Shown here in pieces: positions 57,429-64,000 of a DNA stretch of 64,000 nt; the first letter of the stretch is position 1; every line of letters begins with the position of its first letter. The position numbers and the translations under genes are program-made. The notes below the pieces were generated by a model. It did not search any database and was not told where the DNA came from. It saw only the letters and a program-made list of their open reading frames with translations. Origin of the DNA: an uncultured Clostridia bacterium (GTDB lineage: Bacteria > Bacillota > Clostridia > Christensenellales > Borkfalkiaceae); the NCBI GenBank assembly GCA_947088135.1, contig CAMUFJ010000005.1, forward strand, positions 11,954-75,953, in the 5' to 3' direction.

Positions 57429-58622
57429 TTATCGATATAACAATGCGGAGATCCTATCGCACGCTTTCCGCGTGTTTTCCTCCGTGCCGAACGCCGTCAA
57501 ACGGAAGAAACCCTCTCCGTTCTTACCGAACCCGCAACCGGGCGTTCCCACCACGTTTGCGCGTTCCAAAAGCAAATCGAAAAATTCCCAACTTCCCATG
57601 CCGTTCGGACATTTCAGCCAAATATAGGGCGAATGCTTCCCGCCCGTATACCAAATGCCGAGTTTGTCAAGACAATCGGAAATGATTTGCGCATTATTTC
57701 TATAATAATCCAAATTTTCCCGAATTTGATTTTCGCCCTCTTCGGTGAATACCGCCGCCGCGCCCATCTGCGTAATATAGCTCACGCCGTTGAACTTGGT
57801 AGACTGCCGCCGCGCCCACATCCGGTTGAGGGAATGCCCGCCAACCGCAAGGGCTTCGGGCACGATCGTATACCCGCAACGGACGCCAGTGAACCCCGCT
57901 GTTTTAGAGTATGAACAAATTTCTACGGCGCAATCCTTCGCGCCCTCAACTTGATAGATGCTCCTGCACAATTTTTCGTCGGTAATGAAATATTCGTACG
58001 CGGCGTCGTATATAATGACGGCGTTTTGGGCTTTTGCGTATTTCACCCATGCCTTTAATTGCTCTTTCGTGTATGCCGCACCCGTCGGGTTATTAGGCGA
58101 GCAGATATAAATAATATCCGCCTGCACGCGCTCGTCGGGCATCGGCAAAAAGCCGTTTTGCTCGTTTGCGTCGGCATAGATGATCTTTCTGCCCGCCATC
58201 ACGTTTGCATCCGCATACGCGGGATAAACGGGATCGGGCAATAAAACGATATTATCCTCTGCAAACAAATCGAGAATGTTTCCGCAGTCCGACTTTGCTC
58301 CGTCGGAAATAAAGACCTCCCCCTTTTTAAGCGAAACTCCCTTACGGGCGTAGCTTCCCAAAATGGAATCGAGCAAAGCGTCGTAACCGTAGCAGGTCTG
58401 GTCCGGTCCGTAGCCCTTAAAACTCTCGCGGCGCGCCATATCGTCTACCGCGCGGTGCATCGCCTCGATGACGGCGGGCACAAGCGGACGGGTCACGTCG
58501 CCGATGGACAGGCGGATAATTTCTTTATCGGGATGCTTCGCCCGATATTCCGCAGTCTTTCTCCCCACGGTGGCAAATAAATAACTGTCCTGTAAATTGA
58601 AAAAGTTTTCGTTTAATTTCAC
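57429..58622 (-). CDS. dapL: LL-diaminopimelate aminotransferase DapL
   Basis: PLP enzyme that makes LL-DAP from tetrahydrodipicolinate in one step, bypassing the acylated routes. The 397-residue product starts KLNENFFNLQDSYLFATVG, and has RLSIGDVTRPLVPAVIEAMH, GYGPDQTCYGYDALLDSI, the cofactor contacts SPNNPTGAAY and YDAAYEYF, and the Schiff-base lysine in CSYSKTAGFTGVRCGY. The extended N-terminus and D-V-T-R-P-L are characteristic of DapL. Its product is epimerised by DapF, two genes upstream, and used by MurE. It overlaps pyrG by 4 bp. Confidence 0.96.
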   Translation of the reverse strand: MKLNENFFNLQDSYLFATVGRKTAEYRAKHPDKEIIRLSIGDVTRPLVPAVIEAMHRAVDDMARRESFKGYGPDQTCYGYDALLDSILGSYARKGVSLKKGEVFISDGAKSDCGNILDLFAEDNIVLLPDPVYPAYADANVMAGRKIIYADANEQNGFLPMPDERVQADIIYICSPNNPTGAAYTKEQLKAWVKYAKAQNAVIIYDAAYEYFITDEKLCRSIYQVEGAKDCAVEICSYSKTAGFTGVRCGYTIVPEALAVGGHSLNRMWARRQSTKFNGVSYITQMGAAAVFTEEGENQIRENLDYYRNNAQIISDCLDKLGIWYTGGKHSPYIWLKCPNGMGSWEFFDLLLERANVVGTPGCGFGKNGEGFFRLTAFGTEENTRKACDRISALLYR

Positions 58623-60226
58623 TTTTTGCGGGTCTCCTTATATTTCACCGCATGACGGATAAATTCGCGGAAAACGGGATGCGCGTTGTTGGGACGCGAC
58701 TTAAATTCGGGGTGAAACTGTACGCCGAGGAAGAAATCGTTTTCGGGAATTTCCACCGCCTCCACAAGAGTGCCGTCGGGCGAAACGCCCGCGATCTTCA
58801 TCCCCTTCGCTTCCATCTCTTCGCGGTAGTCGTTGTTGAACTCGAAACGGTGACGGTGGCGTTCGTTTACGGTTTCCGCGCCGTACGCCTCCTTCATGCG
58901 TTCGCCGAGCACCTTGCAGGGATAAGCGCCCAAACGCATGGTGCCCCCCATTTTAACGCCGTACTGATCGGGCATCAAATCGATGACGGAATGTTTGCCC
59001 TCGGGGAAAATTTCCGAGGAATTCGCATCCGCGTATCCGAGCACGTTGCGGGCAAATTCGATGACCGCGACTTGCATTCCAAGACAAATTCCGAGATAAG
59101 GAATATTTTTTTTGCGCGCGTATTTACAGGCAATCACCTTCCCCTCTACGCCGCGCCCGCCGAAACCGCCCGGAATAAGAATGCCGTCCACGCCGGCAAG
59201 ACGCTTGCTTACGTTTTGCTCGGTAAGCGTTTCGGTATCCACCCAATCGATCTCTACCTTAGCGTCCGTTTCATACCCGCCGTGCGCCAACGCTTCGGCA
59301 ATCGACAAATATGCGTCGTGAAGCTGCACGTATTTACCGCAGAGCGCAATTTTAACGGACTTGCTCCGCGCGTGAATGCGCCCGAGCATCTCCTCCCATT
59401 CCCGAAGATCGATCTCGTGCGATTCCAAATGCAAAATGTCGCAGACGATCGTGGAGAGATTGCTCTTTTCCAGCATGAGCGGAGCTTCGTAAAGCACGGG
59501 TACGGTCAGATTTTCGATACAGCAATGAGGCTTCACGTTGCAGAACATGGCAATTTTCTCGCGAATGCTCTCGGGCATGGGCTCGTCCACGCGCGCAACG
59601 ATGATGTCGGGAAATATTCCCATTCCCTGCAACTCCTTCACGGAGTGCTGGGTAGGCTTGCTCTTGAACTCGCAAGAGCCCGAAATATAAGGCACGAGCG
59701 TCACGTGAATGAAACAGCAGTTATCCCTGCCGACCTCGCGCGCCACCTGACGGATCGCCTCCAAGAAGGGCTGGCTCTCGATGTCGCCCGTAGTTCCGCC
59801 GATTTCCGTAATAACGATGTCCGCGCCCGTCGTTTTTCCTACTTGATAGATAAAGGATTTGATTTCGTTCGTAATGTGCGGAATGACCTGCACGGTCTGC
59901 CCGAGATACTCCCCGTTGCGTTCTTTGTTGAGCACGTTCCAATAGACCTTGCCCGTCGTTAAGTTGGAGAATTTATTGAGATCCTCGTCGATAAAGCGCT
60001 CGTAGTGTCCCAAATCGAGATCGGTTTCCGCGCCGTCCTCCGTTACGAACACTTCCCCATGCTGATACGGGCTCATCGTTCCGGGATCGATATTGATATA
60101 AGGATCGAGCTTTTGGGACGCGACCTTGAAGCCGCGCATTTTCAGAAGCCGACCGAGAGAAGCCGCCGTGATGCCCTTTCCGAGCCCCGATACAACTCCG
60201 CCCGTTACAAAAATGTATTTCGCCAT
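58619..60226 (-). CDS. pyrG: CTP synthase PyrG
   Basis: Amidates UTP to CTP with glutamine-derived ammonia. The 535-residue product has the N-terminal synthetase domain (KYIFVTGGVVSGLGKGITAASLG, LDPYINIDPGTMSPYQHGEV) and the C-terminal class I glutaminase domain with the nucleophile Cys in YLGICLGMQVAVIEFARNV and the His/Glu pair in VQFHPEFKSRP. Length is normal. It starts 31 bp after dapF and overlaps dapL by 4 bp. Confidence 0.98.
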   Translation of the reverse strand: MAKYIFVTGGVVSGLGKGITAASLGRLLKMRGFKVASQKLDPYINIDPGTMSPYQHGEVFVTEDGAETDLDLGHYERFIDEDLNKFSNLTTGKVYWNVLNKERNGEYLGQTVQVIPHITNEIKSFIYQVGKTTGADIVITEIGGTTGDIESQPFLEAIRQVAREVGRDNCCFIHVTLVPYISGSCEFKSKPTQHSVKELQGMGIFPDIIVARVDEPMPESIREKIAMFCNVKPHCCIENLTVPVLYEAPLMLEKSNLSTIVCDILHLESHEIDLREWEEMLGRIHARSKSVKIALCGKYVQLHDAYLSIAEALAHGGYETDAKVEIDWVDTETLTEQNVSKRLAGVDGILIPGGFGGRGVEGKVIACKYARKKNIPYLGICLGMQVAVIEFARNVLGYADANSSEIFPEGKHSVIDLMPDQYGVKMGGTMRLGAYPCKVLGERMKEAYGAETVNERHRHRFEFNNDYREEMEAKGMKIAGVSPDGTLVEAVEIPENDFFLGVQFHPEFKSRPNNAHPVFREFIRHAVKYKETRKK

Positions 60227-60257
60227 AAATTTCTCCTTCGCGATTCAAATATGCCTT

Positions 60258-61094
60258 TTACAACTCGACTTCTCCGATAAACGAAAGTTCCGCACCGCCC
60301 GTCATGAATACGGTTTCGTCCGTATAGCAAATTGTAAGATCCCCTCCGCGCAAATGCACGAGAATATCTTCGCCCTTGTCGCAGTATCCGTTTAAAACGC
60401 TCGCCACAGCCGCCGCACATGCGCCCGTACCGCACGCCCAAGTTTCCCCGCTTCCGCGCTCCCAAACGCGCATCGTGATTTCGTTTCTCCGATCCACGCG
60501 TACGAATTCCGTATTCGTCCGTTCGGGAAATACGGCGTTACGTTCGAATTTCTCACCGATCGATTTCAAATCGAGCACATAAGGATCGTCCGTAAAAGTA
60601 ACGCAATGGGGATTGCCCATCGAAACGCAAGTAATGCGGTATTCTTTCCCTCCGACGATGAGCGGTCTATCGATGACGCTCTTCCCGTCAAAGAATGCGG
60701 GAATCTTTTCGGGAGCAAGCTCCGCCTTTCCCATATCCACCCGCGCGGACATCATTTTGCCGTCTTTGGCAGTTATCGCCAAAGTCTTGATCCCGCTCAG
60801 CGTTTCCACCGTGAGCACGTCTTTTTGTATTTTCTTTACGTCGTACAAGAACTTGCCGACGCAGCGCACGCCGTTCCCGCACATTTTTCCTTCGCTTCCG
60901 TCCGCGTTGAAAATGCGCATACTCGCATCGGCTACTTCGCTCTTCCCCACGAGAATAATGCCGTCCCCTCCCACGGAAAACCTCCGTGCGGAGAGCTTGA
61001 CGGCAACCCGTTCGGGATCGGGAAGCTCGTTCTCGAAACAGTCGAAATAGAGATAATCGTTGCCGATCCCGTGCAGTTTCCAAAATTTCCGCAT
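60258..61094 (-). CDS. dapF: Diaminopimelate epimerase DapF (canonical)
   Basis: Cofactor-independent epimerase that converts LL-DAP to meso-DAP by a two-cysteine mechanism. The 278-residue product starts KFWKLHGIGNDYLYFDCFEN and has both catalytic cysteines: the first in GKMCGNGVRC, the second in WACGTGACAAAVA. It therefore differs from the DapF-like part of the carB fusion at 37360-38199, which has Ala at the first position. It lies 1 bp after purA, with dapL two genes on, so the LL-DAP-to-meso-DAP steps are encoded together. Confidence 0.96.
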   Translation of the reverse strand: MRKFWKLHGIGNDYLYFDCFENELPDPERVAVKLSARRFSVGGDGIILVGKSEVADASMRIFNADGSEGKMCGNGVRCVGKFLYDVKKIQKDVLTVETLSGIKTLAITAKDGKMMSARVDMGKAELAPEKIPAFFDGKSVIDRPLIVGGKEYRITCVSMGNPHCVTFTDDPYVLDLKSIGEKFERNAVFPERTNTEFVRVDRRNEITMRVWERGSGETWACGTGACAAAVASVLNGYCDKGEDILVHLRGGDLTICYTDETVFMTGGAELSFIGEVEL

Positions 61095-61095
61095 A

Positions 61096-62370
61096 TCAGT
61101 TCATCTTTACGTAAGCTTCGCGCTCCGCTCCCACCGATACGTATGTAATTTTACACCCGCACAGCTTTTCAATCAGTTTGATATAGTCAATCGCCTCTTG
61201 GGGCAAATCGGAAGGCTTTCTGCAACCGCTGATGTCGCAGTTCCAACCCTTTACTTTTTCAAATACGGGCTTGCACTCGTCGAGTACGTCGGGGAAAGGG
61301 AATTCGTGAACAATCTTCCCGTCCAACTCGTACGCCGTACAAATTTCGAGCTCTTTGTAACCCGAAAGCACGTCTAACTTGGTAAGCGCAATTTCGTCCG
61401 CGCCCTGACAACGGATCCCGTAGCGGGAAGCGACTACGTCGAAGGGTCCCACCCTTCTCGGTCTGCCCGTCGCCGCGCCGTACTCTCCGCCTGCCTTGCG
61501 GAGCTTTTCCGCAGGTTCGCCGAAATATTCTGCGGTGAACGGGCCTTCTCCCACGCAGGTGGAATATGCCTTCATGATGCCGATGGAACGGTTCAATTTC
61601 AAATTGGGTACGCCCGCTCCGATGAGTGCGTATGCGGCGATCGTCGAGGAGCTCGAAGTATAGGGATAAATACCGAAGTCGATATCGCGAAGCGCGCCGA
61701 GCTGCGCTTCAAACATGATGTTCTTGCCCTTAGCGTTGGCATCGTTCAGGTACAGCCCCGTATCGCAAACGTAGTCTTTGAGGGGTTCACCGTATTTTTT
61801 AAAATATTCCACGATCTCCTCTACTTGCACGGGATCGTGTCCGTAGCCGCCCGCAACAGTGAGATTTTTCCACTCCAAAATGTCCGCGATGCGCCGATTG
61901 AGGCGATCGGGATTCAACAGCTCTCCCATGCGGAAAGCTTTTTTCATATATTTGTCGGCATACACGGGTGCAATGCCGCGACGCGTGGAACCGAATTTCT
62001 TATCCGCCAAGCGATCCTCTTCCAAGCAATCCATCAATACGTGATAGGGCATGGTAATTACCGCGCGGTCGCTGATTTTCAAATTCTCGGGCGTGATCTT
62101 GATCCCTTGCTCTCTCAGGCGCGCCGCCTCCTCCGTGAGATGGCGAATGTCGAGCACCATTCCGGGTCCGAGCACGTTGACGACATTCTCGCGCAAAATT
62201 CCCGAAGGCAAAAGATTCAGAATGAATTTGCCACGCTCGTTGATCACGGTATGGCCCGCATTGTTACCGCCCTGATAACGACAAACCACGTCGTAATCGA
62301 GCGACAAGAGGTCTACCATTCTCCCCTTTCCCTCGTCGCCCCAGTTAATTCCACAAATTGACGTAAGCAT
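61096..62370 (-). CDS. purA: Adenylosuccinate synthetase PurA
   Basis: GTP-dependent condensation of IMP with aspartate, the first step to AMP. The 424-residue product begins with LTSICGINWGDEGKGRMVDLL (the GDEGKG P-loop and catalytic Asp), followed by YQGGNNAGHTV with the catalytic His, FGSTRRGIAPVYADK and the late GRPRRVGPFDVVASRY. All positions normally needed are present. It is the first gene of the six-gene operon ending in mscL and has a sigma-A promoter 28 bp upstream. Confidence 0.97.
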   Translation of the reverse strand: MLTSICGINWGDEGKGRMVDLLSLDYDVVCRYQGGNNAGHTVINERGKFILNLLPSGILRENVVNVLGPGMVLDIRHLTEEAARLREQGIKITPENLKISDRAVITMPYHVLMDCLEEDRLADKKFGSTRRGIAPVYADKYMKKAFRMGELLNPDRLNRRIADILEWKNLTVAGGYGHDPVQVEEIVEYFKKYGEPLKDYVCDTGLYLNDANAKGKNIMFEAQLGALRDIDFGIYPYTSSSSTIAAYALIGAGVPNLKLNRSIGIMKAYSTCVGEGPFTAEYFGEPAEKLRKAGGEYGAATGRPRRVGPFDVVASRYGIRCQGADEIALTKLDVLSGYKELEICTAYELDGKIVHEFPFPDVLDECKPVFEKVKGWNCDISGCRKPSDLPQEAIDYIKLIEKLCGCKITYVSVGAEREAYVKMN

Positions 62371-62397
62371 TTTTCACCTCTTAAAAAACCAATTTTA

Positions 62398-62427
62398 ATT
62401 ATACAATAGAGAGGCGTTGCCTGTCAA
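62398..62427 (-). promoter_or_regulatory. Sigma-A promoter of the purA-dapF-pyrG operon
   Basis: Minus strand TTGACA (62427-62422), 18-bp spacer, TATAAT (62403-62398), followed by GAGGTG before the purA ATG. Confidence 0.85.
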
Positions 62428-62554
62428 GCGAAGTAGAGCCGTTTCCAAACCGAAAAATCTTTTCACGATAAAAACTTTCCCTTTCAAAAAACGCGCCAAT
62501 TGCATTATAATTACAATATTTGCTCTTTTTTTACACGATTTTTTCAAAAAACGA

Positions 62555-62583
62555 TTGACATTTGTGATTGCTCGGTATAAAAT
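62555..62583 (+). promoter_or_regulatory. Sigma-A promoter of the Nudix gene
   Basis: TTGACA (62555-62560), 17-bp spacer, TAAAAT (62578-62583), with a short leader of about 17 nt containing AGGGGGA. Confidence 0.82.
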
Positions 62584-62606
62584 AATATGAAACAGGGGGA
62601 ACAATT

Positions 62607-63098
62607 ATGTTTTGCAGAGATTGCGGTGAAAAATTAACGTTGCGCTTTTTGGAGAACGAGGGCTTAGTGCCTTTCTGTCCCAAATGCGATAAATTCAAAT
62701 TTCCTTTCTTTCCCGTTGCGGTCGCCATGACGGTCGTTAATCGGGACGAGAGTAAAATTCTACTTGCCAAGCACGTGGAGGACGAGGATTTCAAGCTCAT
62801 CGCGGGCTACGTAAAAAAAGGAGAAAACGCGGAAAAAACCATTCCGCGCGAGCTCAAAGAAGAAACGGGTCTTACCGCCGTGAAGTGGCGGTATTTCGCC
62901 TCGCGCTACCACAACGACCACGACGTGCTTATGCTCAACTTTATCGTAACGGCAAACGAGGGCGAACCGACGCTCGGTGAAGAATTAGAGGAAGCCCGTT
63001 GGTGTACGCCCGAGGAAGCGAAAAAGCTGATCCGTCAGAACTCTACGGCGGAATATTTCCTGCTGAGCGCCCTTCCCGAGCTCGGCAAAAAACGTTGA
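62607..63098 (+). CDS. Nudix hydrolase with N-terminal zinc ribbon
   Basis: A 163-residue protein. Residues 1-30 hold a zinc ribbon (MFCRDCGEKL ... PFCPKC), and the Nudix box lies at about 70-92, matching G-x5-E-x7-R-E-x-x-E-E-x-G-x (GYVKKGENAEKTIPRELKEE and then TGL). A zinc ribbon before the Nudix domain resembles NADH pyrophosphatase NudC, but this protein is much shorter and the NudC-specific S-Q-P-W-P-F-P-x-S motif is absent, so the substrate is open. It is a single-gene unit with its own promoter and terminator. Confidence 0.88.
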   Translation: MFCRDCGEKLTLRFLENEGLVPFCPKCDKFKFPFFPVAVAMTVVNRDESKILLAKHVEDEDFKLIAGYVKKGENAEKTIPRELKEETGLTAVKWRYFASRYHNDHDVLMLNFIVTANEGEPTLGEELEEARWCTPEEAKKLIRQNSTAEYFLLSALPELGKKR

Positions 63099-63116
63099 GT
63101 TTATTCAAATGCATAA

Positions 63117-63149
63117 GCCCGCCGTGTAATTCGAGCACGGCGGGCGTTT
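63117..63149. terminator. Terminator between the Nudix and ferritin-like genes
   Basis: Perfect 10-bp G/C-rich stem GCCCGCCGTG / CACGGCGGGC (63117-63126 and 63136-63145), then GTTTT on the plus strand. It lies between two convergent genes; the T run is good only on the plus side. Confidence 0.85.
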
Positions 63150-63159
63150 TATAAAAATT

Positions 63160-63657
63160 TCAGTTTGCGCAGGCAATTTCTTCAAGCGCTTTCAGATGAA
63201 CGCGCTCGTCTGCAATAATGCGAGCGATCACGGCGCGAACGTCAGGCTCGGTCAAGCTTTCCAGCATACTTTCGTAACCGCGAATGGCACGTTTTTCCCC
63301 CGCTATATCGACGGCGATCATGCTCTCGGGCGATTTTATGTAATTCACGTAAGAGGCGCTGTAATACCCTACGGGATAAGGCGGGCACGCTGTAAACACG
63401 GGCGGCGCACCGAGACGCGTGATCAAAGAGCCGAGTATTTCAATATGATGCATTTCACATACGGCAATTTCCAAAAGGAGACGCGCCGTTTCCCCCTTCC
63501 CGATCGTTTCCAAATAAATCGCCTGATAGACGTATTGAAGCGTTGCGGTCAGCTCCCCTTCCCTGCCCGCATAGGCGGGCGAAACAATTCGTAGCGACTT
63601 ACAGTCCTTCATGATCCCACTCAGCGAGGGATAAGGCAAATCTGCTTTCAAACTCAA
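63160..63657 (-). CDS. Ferritin-like di-metal protein (rubrerythrin/manganese-catalase-like)
   Basis: A 165-residue four-helix protein. Metal-ligand motifs are arranged as in ferritin-like carboxylate proteins: Glu in GREGELTATLQYVYQ (helix 1), E-x-x-H in VCEMHHIEIL (helix 2), Glu in AGEKRAIRGYES (helix 3) and E-x-x-H in ADERVHLKAL (helix 4). The start is a TTG at 63657, supported by GGAGGTGAG just upstream and a fitting protein start (SLKADLPYPSLSGIM). Related Clostridial proteins are linked to oxygen or peroxide handling and to spore coats; no specific function can be assigned. Confidence 0.8.
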   Translation of the reverse strand: MSLKADLPYPSLSGIMKDCKSLRIVSPAYAGREGELTATLQYVYQAIYLETIGKGETARLLLEIAVCEMHHIEILGSLITRLGAPPVFTACPPYPVGYYSASYVNYIKSPESMIAVDIAGEKRAIRGYESMLESLTEPDVRAVIARIIADERVHLKALEEIACAN

Positions 63658-63912
63658 AATCTCACCTCCGAAATCCGCTTTTCGAAATTTTTGCCGCGCG
63701 GGTATGAATTGCTTGCAAAATATTTCTTTTTATGTTATTCTTTTGATGAAAATTTGGTTCCACATGCGAACGGTGTGTTTTAGTCGCTAAATCATAACCG
63801 TGCAAGCGGTTGACATTTTCTTCAACGGAAGTTGCAAATTGTAGACTTCTACAAATATTTCTACAAAATTATTTTTACTTGATTTTGCAGATAAAACTTA
63901 ATATTTTAACTT
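63658..63912. other. Intergenic region between the ferritin-like gene and tRNA-Ser
   Basis: No coding sequence is visible. It contains an exact -35-like TTGACA (63810-63815) with no good -10 at normal spacing, a 12-bp palindrome GTAGACTTCTAC (63841-63852) and an A/T-rich stretch before the tRNA with TTGATT-N17-TATTTT (63879-63907) as the only weak promoter candidate. Confidence 0.4.
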
Positions 63913-64000
63913 GGAAAGTTGGCTGAGTGGTCGATAGCGGCGGTCTTGAAAACCGTTGAAGTGAGAGCTTCCGGGGGTTCGAATCCCTCACTTTCCGCCA
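63913..64000 (+). tRNA. tRNA-Ser (anticodon UGA)
   Basis: An 88-nt class II tRNA. The acceptor stem GGAAAGT pairs with ACTTTCC, followed by discriminator G and an encoded CCA that ends exactly at the window edge. The anticodon TGA is at 63947-63949 in the loop CTTGAAA. The long variable arm (GAAG ... CTTC) is typical of serine tRNAs, and the T-arm has GGTTCGAATCC. It reads UCN codons, mainly UCA. Confidence 0.95.

Noticed and set aside
58652..59962. A 436-codon open frame on the plus strand
   Set aside because: It lies wholly antisense to pyrG, shows no family motif and has the His/Arg/Val-rich composition expected of an antisense shadow in G/C-ending codon usage.
1..64000. CRISPR arrays, rRNA genes, prophage or integron structures
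   Set aside because: No regularly spaced direct repeats, no rRNA-like sequence and no phage or integrase genes were seen. The only mobile-element trace is the IS3 fragment at 54490-54603.

Overview
The window looks like chromosomal DNA of an anaerobic, diderm-negative Firmicute of the class Clostridia. The evidence is compositional and by gene content: Shine-Dalgarno sites of GGAGG type, sigma-A promoters with near-perfect TTGACA-N17-TATAAT spacing, a MurE with the DNPR (meso-diaminopimelate) motif, an LL-diaminopimelate aminotransferase, a CwlD-type spore-cortex amidase, an electron-bifurcating NfnAB pair, and a ThiI/cysteine desulfurase pair of the Bacillus/Clostridium type. No species can be named from the sequence alone. 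The region is dense, almost entirely housekeeping, and has no prophage, CRISPR array, rRNA operon or intact transposon.

Layout. 1-76 is the start of a truncated LicD-like gene. 151-13880 (minus strand) is the division and cell-wall (dcw) cluster: mraZ, rsmH, ftsL-like, a class B PBP, murE, mraY, murD, ftsW, murA, ftsQ, then a terminator and a separate promoter for ftsA-ftsZ. murF, murG, murB and murC are not in it. murI and rpsT follow. 15334-20672 (plus) is a polyamine-uptake operon: an XRE-cupin regulator with two operators, then potABCD. 20684-23578 (minus) is an SPFH protein / ribbon-helix-helix (RHH) regulator / ABC transporter operon; the RHH gene has a GTG start and is easily missed. 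23597-32263 (minus) is cobB-miaB-mutS-mutL-miaA and a PLP enzyme. 32318-34483 (plus) is a class A PBP.

34484-48925 (minus) is one long run: argG-argC-argJ-argB-argD-argF-carA, then a single 1351-residue gene fusing the carbamoyl-phosphate synthase large subunit to a DapF-fold domain, then a small membrane protein, a cysteine desulfurase and thiI. The fused DapF domain has Ala where the first catalytic Cys belongs, while a separate, intact dapF lies at 60258-61094. This fusion is the most unusual feature of the window. 49033-53357 holds an acyl-ACP thioesterase that looks leaderless, cwlD and nfnAB. 53411-54465 is a degV-family gene behind a structured leader, followed by a ~110 bp remnant of an IS3-family element. 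54607-62427 (minus) is purA-dapF-pyrG-dapL-malQ-mscL and a catalytically dead nitrilase-like gene. A Nudix gene, a ferritin-like gene and a tRNA-Ser(UGA) close the window.

Themes. Much of the window serves peptidoglycan: precursor synthesis (murA, D, E, I, mraY), DAP supply (dapL, dapF), polymerases (FtsW, class A and class B PBPs) and the division machine (FtsZ, A, Q, L). Arginine and carbamoyl-phosphate synthesis plus CTP and AMP synthesis form the second block, and tRNA modification (miaA, miaB, thiI) with mismatch repair the third.
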